This document shows positions 61,801 to 64,000 of a DNA stretch of 64,000 nt, in pieces (the first letter of the stretch is position 1; each line of letters begins with the position of its first letter). A program made the translations under genes and the position numbers. The stretch is from CAYSWH01 sp964434775 (lineage in GTDB: Bacteria > Patescibacteriota > JACMRA01). The DNA lies in the NCBI GenBank assembly GCA_964434775.1, contig CAYSWH010000005.1, positions 5,416 to 69,415 of the forward strand, written 5' to 3'. The notes under the pieces were generated by a model, which saw only the letters and a list, made by a program, of their open reading frames with translations, did no database searches and had not been told where the DNA came from.

Positions 61801-62127
61801 ACTGAAATGGCCACTAACGTCATCATGGGCAACAAACTGCCGGAATTTGATTTTGACTTGGAATACTACAAAAATGCCGAATATGCCTGGTCACTCAAAG
61901 AAGAAATTGTTTACAAAGAACAGCCAATTCAAAAAATCGCACCCAAATTTGTAGCTATCAAATGGCCTGTTTTCTCCACCGAAAAACTCAAGAACGTCTC
62001 TACAAAACTCGGACCCTTGATGAAATCCACCGGTGAAGCCATGACAGTCGGTAAAAACTTCCAAGAGGCTTTGACTAAGTGGGAAGAAGAGAAAAAAATG
62101 CTGAACGTGGACGTTTATTCGTTGTAA
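58843..62127 (+). CDS. carB: carbamoyl-phosphate synthase large subunit with inserted Nudix domain
   Basis: 1,094 residues. First synthetase half 1-400 (GSGPIIIGQAAEFDYSG, ATP-grasp, GEVMAIGRNL), a shortened oligomerisation segment to about 520 (ends MVDTCAGEFEAKTPYFYS), then a Nudix domain about 535-670 and the second half from KKVIILGSGPIRIGQ (678-). Nudix box at 571-594: G571, G572, R586, E590, E591 and G593 kept, but Q578 and I587 replace two usual Glu. The protein ends 24 residues after STGEAMTVG, so the C-terminal MGS allosteric domain (about 130 residues in E. coli) is missing. Makes carbamoyl phosphate for arginine and pyrimidines. Confidence 0.93.
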   Translation: MSNSLKKILIIGSGPIIIGQAAEFDYSGTQACLAAREERIETILVNSNPATIQTDPDIADKVYIEPLNPTILEKIIAKEKPGGVLATVGGQTGLNLGTKLQELGILEKYNVKFLGTDYNSIKQGEDRGLFRDLMMSIKQPVLPSKSVKSIEEGLEFAKTIGFPVILRVAYTLGGTGGNTAFDENDLKEKLDFALKASPVGSTLLEKSILGWGEFEYEMIRDSSGNKLMICNMENIDPMGVHTGESIVVAPGQTLSDRDHQLLRTSAFKIVDALDIRGGCNIQFALNRFTGEYYVIEVNPRLSRSSALASKATGYPIARVATKIALGKNLPEITNGITGKTTFFEPSLDYVVTKIPRWPDDKFPEMDKTLGITMKSTGEVMAIGRNLEESLYKAIQSLDIKQTVLPNGEELNHENQLTKQTENLEEVKKKIATGNTRRLQHIFLGFRMGLSAQDITDLSQIHPWFTEKMYDLYLKRHQVLQNIQTYKMVDTCAGEFEAKTPYFYSASGGENEATEDLYYRYDENYDYLIDKANKDCRELVVDALIFNQEGKVFVQKRRSERKFLPNCWGVVGGHFREDQSIRDCLDRIVFEETGWRLNRIKSILEIRDWEFEGVKKRTVVFDVEVEGDLNMPKLEFDKVSGFLWISKSDLPLFYENKNYGERLMYKVCKKGLEMHNEPKKVIILGSGPIRIGQGVEFDYLTVHAVRALQKMGIKAIIVNNNPETVSTDYTTSDRLYFEPLTPEFVEKIVENEKDGLLGVIAQFGGQTAINLAKPLEERGYNVLGTTAQAIDLAEDREKTGKIVKDLGYAMPDWAITFSKNEVKQKVQEIGYPVLLRPSFVLGGEGMITAKNREDVENYLEAHFPEHKNSDYHFEKPLLIDKFIDGAIEVDVDFISDGEKTYCFILEQLDQAGIHSGDSSCVFPSQNLSREILDKLVEITRKVSKAFGVIGIGNLQCAVKDGQIYVIEVNPRASRTVPFVSKCLGFSLTEMATNVIMGNKLPEFDFDLEYYKNAEYAWSLKEEIVYKEQPIQKIAPKFVAIKWPVFSTEKLKNVSTKLGPLMKSTGEAMTVGKNFQEALTKWEEEKKMLNVDVYSL

Positions 62128-62131
62128 AATT

Positions 62132-63727
62132 CTATTTTACGGTAACAATCTGTATAAGATAGGGTCCTTCCATGATACTTTCCGCAATTGTTTGCCCATT
62201 CACATTAGCACTTGGCCCAATTAACCTTGAGCCGGAATATGTCATAAGCTCATAGTTGGAAACTTTCAAAGGATCATTTATTTCACTTGCCGGAGTTATC
62301 CCTGAATCCACCAAAGCATTCCCATCCCGATCGGTCGCCACAGTAGCATCCCATTCCATATAATTGTGTGAACCCATATCTACCGCTCCAATACGATAGT
62401 TAGTATCATAGTTAGGCATACTAGTAATATCTCCATGGGGTTGGTTATCCTTTGTTGGACTTTGACCTGTTCTCATCGTAGCAGCTAAATCCGTCACTCT
62501 GGTAAGTGCGGTGGAAGTGTTACAAATACCACCTGCCACGGCCGGCCGTACTTCACCCTCAATAATCGCTCCGGCATTCACATAATGCCCCTGCGAAGTA
62601 AGATCGTTATCAGGATTACCTAGAAGACCCACTGCATCAAGCATACTTATTTCATTACTTCCGGTATAACCGTTTAAAAACTCAGCCCCTTTATTCATCC
62701 CTACTTGAACATTTCTAAGCTGATTAGCTCCACCTGTCCTGGCTAAGGCAACACTAGTCATTCTTCCTCCTTTTTGTAAAGAATCCAATGCCACACGAGC
62801 ATCAACAGAAACCCATACACTACCGCTAATATCATCCTTTGCTGTACCTACCATAGCATTCTCCACCCGAAAGGCTACTTTTAATCGACCGTCTTCTTTA
62901 TAAAACCTGATCGCACTAAATTGAAGAGAAAGCTCCTTATCTAGATTATAATCTTGGCTAAAATTTATATATGTTTGAGGGTCTGTTGGGTTAGATACTT
63001 GCACCTGAAAATCGGTTCCCTGCGGAATATTCACCCCCGTATAATAGCCGTGTTCTGTCTCTAATTGTTCGTATTGCTGAGAAATTTGTACTAAAAGTTG
63101 TTTTTCTTCCGGAGAATAGCCGTCAAAATGGTTTGTATCCTGGCTAGTAAATTGCGTTTCTTCACTAAAAAAATTACCGCATAGCTTTTGATCTATTTCA
63201 CTCTGCTCTCCTACCCCGCTTCGAATAAAAAATCCGGCGTCCGGATATTTATCCTCTATTTGGACAATACTTGATCTAAGCTCTTCAAAAAGCAGCTGAT
63301 AATGTTCCAAGGTCGGTGTAGCAGTGGGTTGTTCTTTTGGGGCAGCAGGTTCCTCAGTTGGAGTAGCAGGTTCGAGAGTCGCAGATGGAGTAACAGATAC
63401 TTCTTTGGTCTGGTCTTCGGTTCCAGATCCTCCACCAGTACGATTCTTTCCACCACAGGCAGCCAATAAAAAAGTTGCAATTACTGACCCCGAAATCTTT
63501 AAAAATGATCTCCGAGGTAAGTATAAATTATGAAGAAAATCAAATAAGCTCCGACCAACTTCACTTGCAGCTTCCCTTTCTGGAGTTGTTTTACTGCCAA
63601 CTCCAACATTAACAGACGAATGTTGATTTTTAGTTTTAAACCATTCCCCAAGCCTTTCCAAGCCTAGTAACTCCCTTCTAGTAATTCTTTTCGGACGCTC
63701 TCCTCGACGTTCGCCTTCCATCAGCAC
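62132..63727 (-). CDS. Tat-type lipoprotein with VanW-like core
   Basis: 531 residues. Residues 72-90 are RRSFLKISGSVIATFLLAA, a Tat signal (RRSFLK) followed by a lipobox with Cys91, but with an unusually long 71-residue N-region. A Thr/Pro-rich linker (about 105-140) precedes a globular domain in which VRPAVAGGICNTSTALTRVT near residue 395-415 recalls the GGGICQxSSTL core of VanW, with weaker flanks. Likely anchored on the outer face of the membrane. Convergent with carB, 4 bases apart. Function unknown. Confidence 0.65.
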   Translation of the reverse strand: MLMEGERRGERPKRITRRELLGLERLGEWFKTKNQHSSVNVGVGSKTTPEREAASEVGRSLFDFLHNLYLPRRSFLKISGSVIATFLLAACGGKNRTGGGSGTEDQTKEVSVTPSATLEPATPTEEPAAPKEQPTATPTLEHYQLLFEELRSSIVQIEDKYPDAGFFIRSGVGEQSEIDQKLCGNFFSEETQFTSQDTNHFDGYSPEEKQLLVQISQQYEQLETEHGYYTGVNIPQGTDFQVQVSNPTDPQTYINFSQDYNLDKELSLQFSAIRFYKEDGRLKVAFRVENAMVGTAKDDISGSVWVSVDARVALDSLQKGGRMTSVALARTGGANQLRNVQVGMNKGAEFLNGYTGSNEISMLDAVGLLGNPDNDLTSQGHYVNAGAIIEGEVRPAVAGGICNTSTALTRVTDLAATMRTGQSPTKDNQPHGDITSMPNYDTNYRIGAVDMGSHNYMEWDATVATDRDGNALVDSGITPASEINDPLKVSNYELMTYSGSRLIGPSANVNGQTIAESIMEGPYLIQIVTVK

Positions 63728-63915
63728 TTATTTATTCAATTTAATCCTATCAAGTTTTTTGGGTTTTTGCAAAAGAGATTTTTTCCTTTTAAGTTTTCTT
63801 TGGGTTGTTACTACCTGAAATGTTGGGGCAGAAAAGTTTTCTGAAATAATTTTTCCTTCACTTTGTCACTTTGTTAATTAATCATCAAACCATTAAGGAG
63901 TGTTAGGGGCTGATA
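63728..63915. other. intergenic, nothing recognised
   Basis: AT-rich gap upstream of the lipoprotein gene; no clear hairpin or repeat. Confidence 0.35.
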
Positions 63916-64000
63916 TTGGATATTTTCAAAAAATTGATGAATGGCGGTCAGGGCTATCCGATGTTCAAGACAAACTTGATGAAACTCTCACAATCTAGGG
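63916..64000 (+). CDS. possible start of a gene running off the window
   Basis: Open frame from TTG 63916 (or upstream CTG 63910, with AAGGAG at 63895-63900) to the end of the window, reading DIFKKLMNGGQGYPMFKTNL. Composition looks like coding, but only 28 codons are visible, so no family can be assigned. Confidence 0.3.
   Translation, partial: MDIFKKLMNGGQGYPMFKTNLMKLSQSR

Noticed and set aside
1..64000. Alternative genetic code (TGA read as Gly or Trp)
   Set aside because: TGA ends several genes exactly where families end, such as the ATGA overlaps at 10633-10636 and 38503-38506.
1..64000. CRISPR array, prophage, tRNA or rRNA genes
   Set aside because: No regularly spaced repeats, no phage structural genes, and no tRNA-like T-arm plus acceptor combination was seen by eye.

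Overview
The window is AT-rich bacterial chromosome with the standard code (TGA is used as a stop, for example in the Abi-like gene). There are no rRNA or tRNA genes to fix the taxonomy. Small membrane-anchored proteins with paired cysteines, many DUF4143 ATPase / Abi / RAYT genes, weak Shine-Dalgarno signals, fused enzymes and patchy pathways suggest an uncultivated Patescibacteria/CPR-like or similar reduced lineage. This is inference and only moderately secure.

Left part (1-18.6 kb) is accessory DNA. It holds two DUF4143 AAA ATPases, a 30-codon deletion remnant of the first one, a large ADP-ribosyltransferase-like gene broken by a frameshift, a LysE exporter plus a fragment of a second LysE gene, a REP-associated tyrosine transposase (RAYT) with a cloud of GTAG-hairpin REP elements (some sitting in frame inside genes), and a tight four-gene defence-type operon: MmeI-like type II restriction-modification enzyme, Abi-C protein, 44-residue coupled small protein, OLD-family TOPRIM nuclease. 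Long degenerate repeats flank pyrB.

Middle part (17.5-45 kb) is mostly metabolic and envelope genes: a geranylgeranyl-reductase-like flavoprotein, a membrane metallophosphoesterase, a secreted metalloprotease with its paired-cysteine neighbours, LysRS with an extra C-terminal domain, NAD(P)HX repair, a compact lipid head-group operon (FKBP, CDP-alcohol phosphatidyltransferase, CarS-like CDP-lipid synthase, HAD phosphatase, methyltransferase), thiamine salvage (thiM-thiE-thiD), and a histidine operon (hisH, then yerC-hisG-hisD-HAD-hisC-hisB behind a palindromic operator). Then come a Wzz-like protein, a CoaD-CoaE fusion, CorA and UvrA.

Right part (49-62 kb) is an arginine/carbamoyl-phosphate locus of divergent operons. 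Leftward: argG, an acyl-ornithine carbamoyltransferase, a P-loop DUF1611-like protein, argC, argD, argB and an AstE/AspA-type deacylase. Rightward: carA, a proline-iminopeptidase-like hydrolase, and carB. The argG leader shows a textbook attenuator: a 24-residue leader peptide with four Arg codons, an anti-terminator and a terminator. carB has a Nudix domain inserted in its middle and lacks the C-terminal allosteric domain. The arginine operon has no recognisable ArgA/ArgJ. I propose the DUF1611-like protein as the missing glutamate N-acyltransferase and the AstE-like protein as the missing ArgE. The window ends with a Tat-type VanW-like lipoprotein and perhaps the start of another gene.
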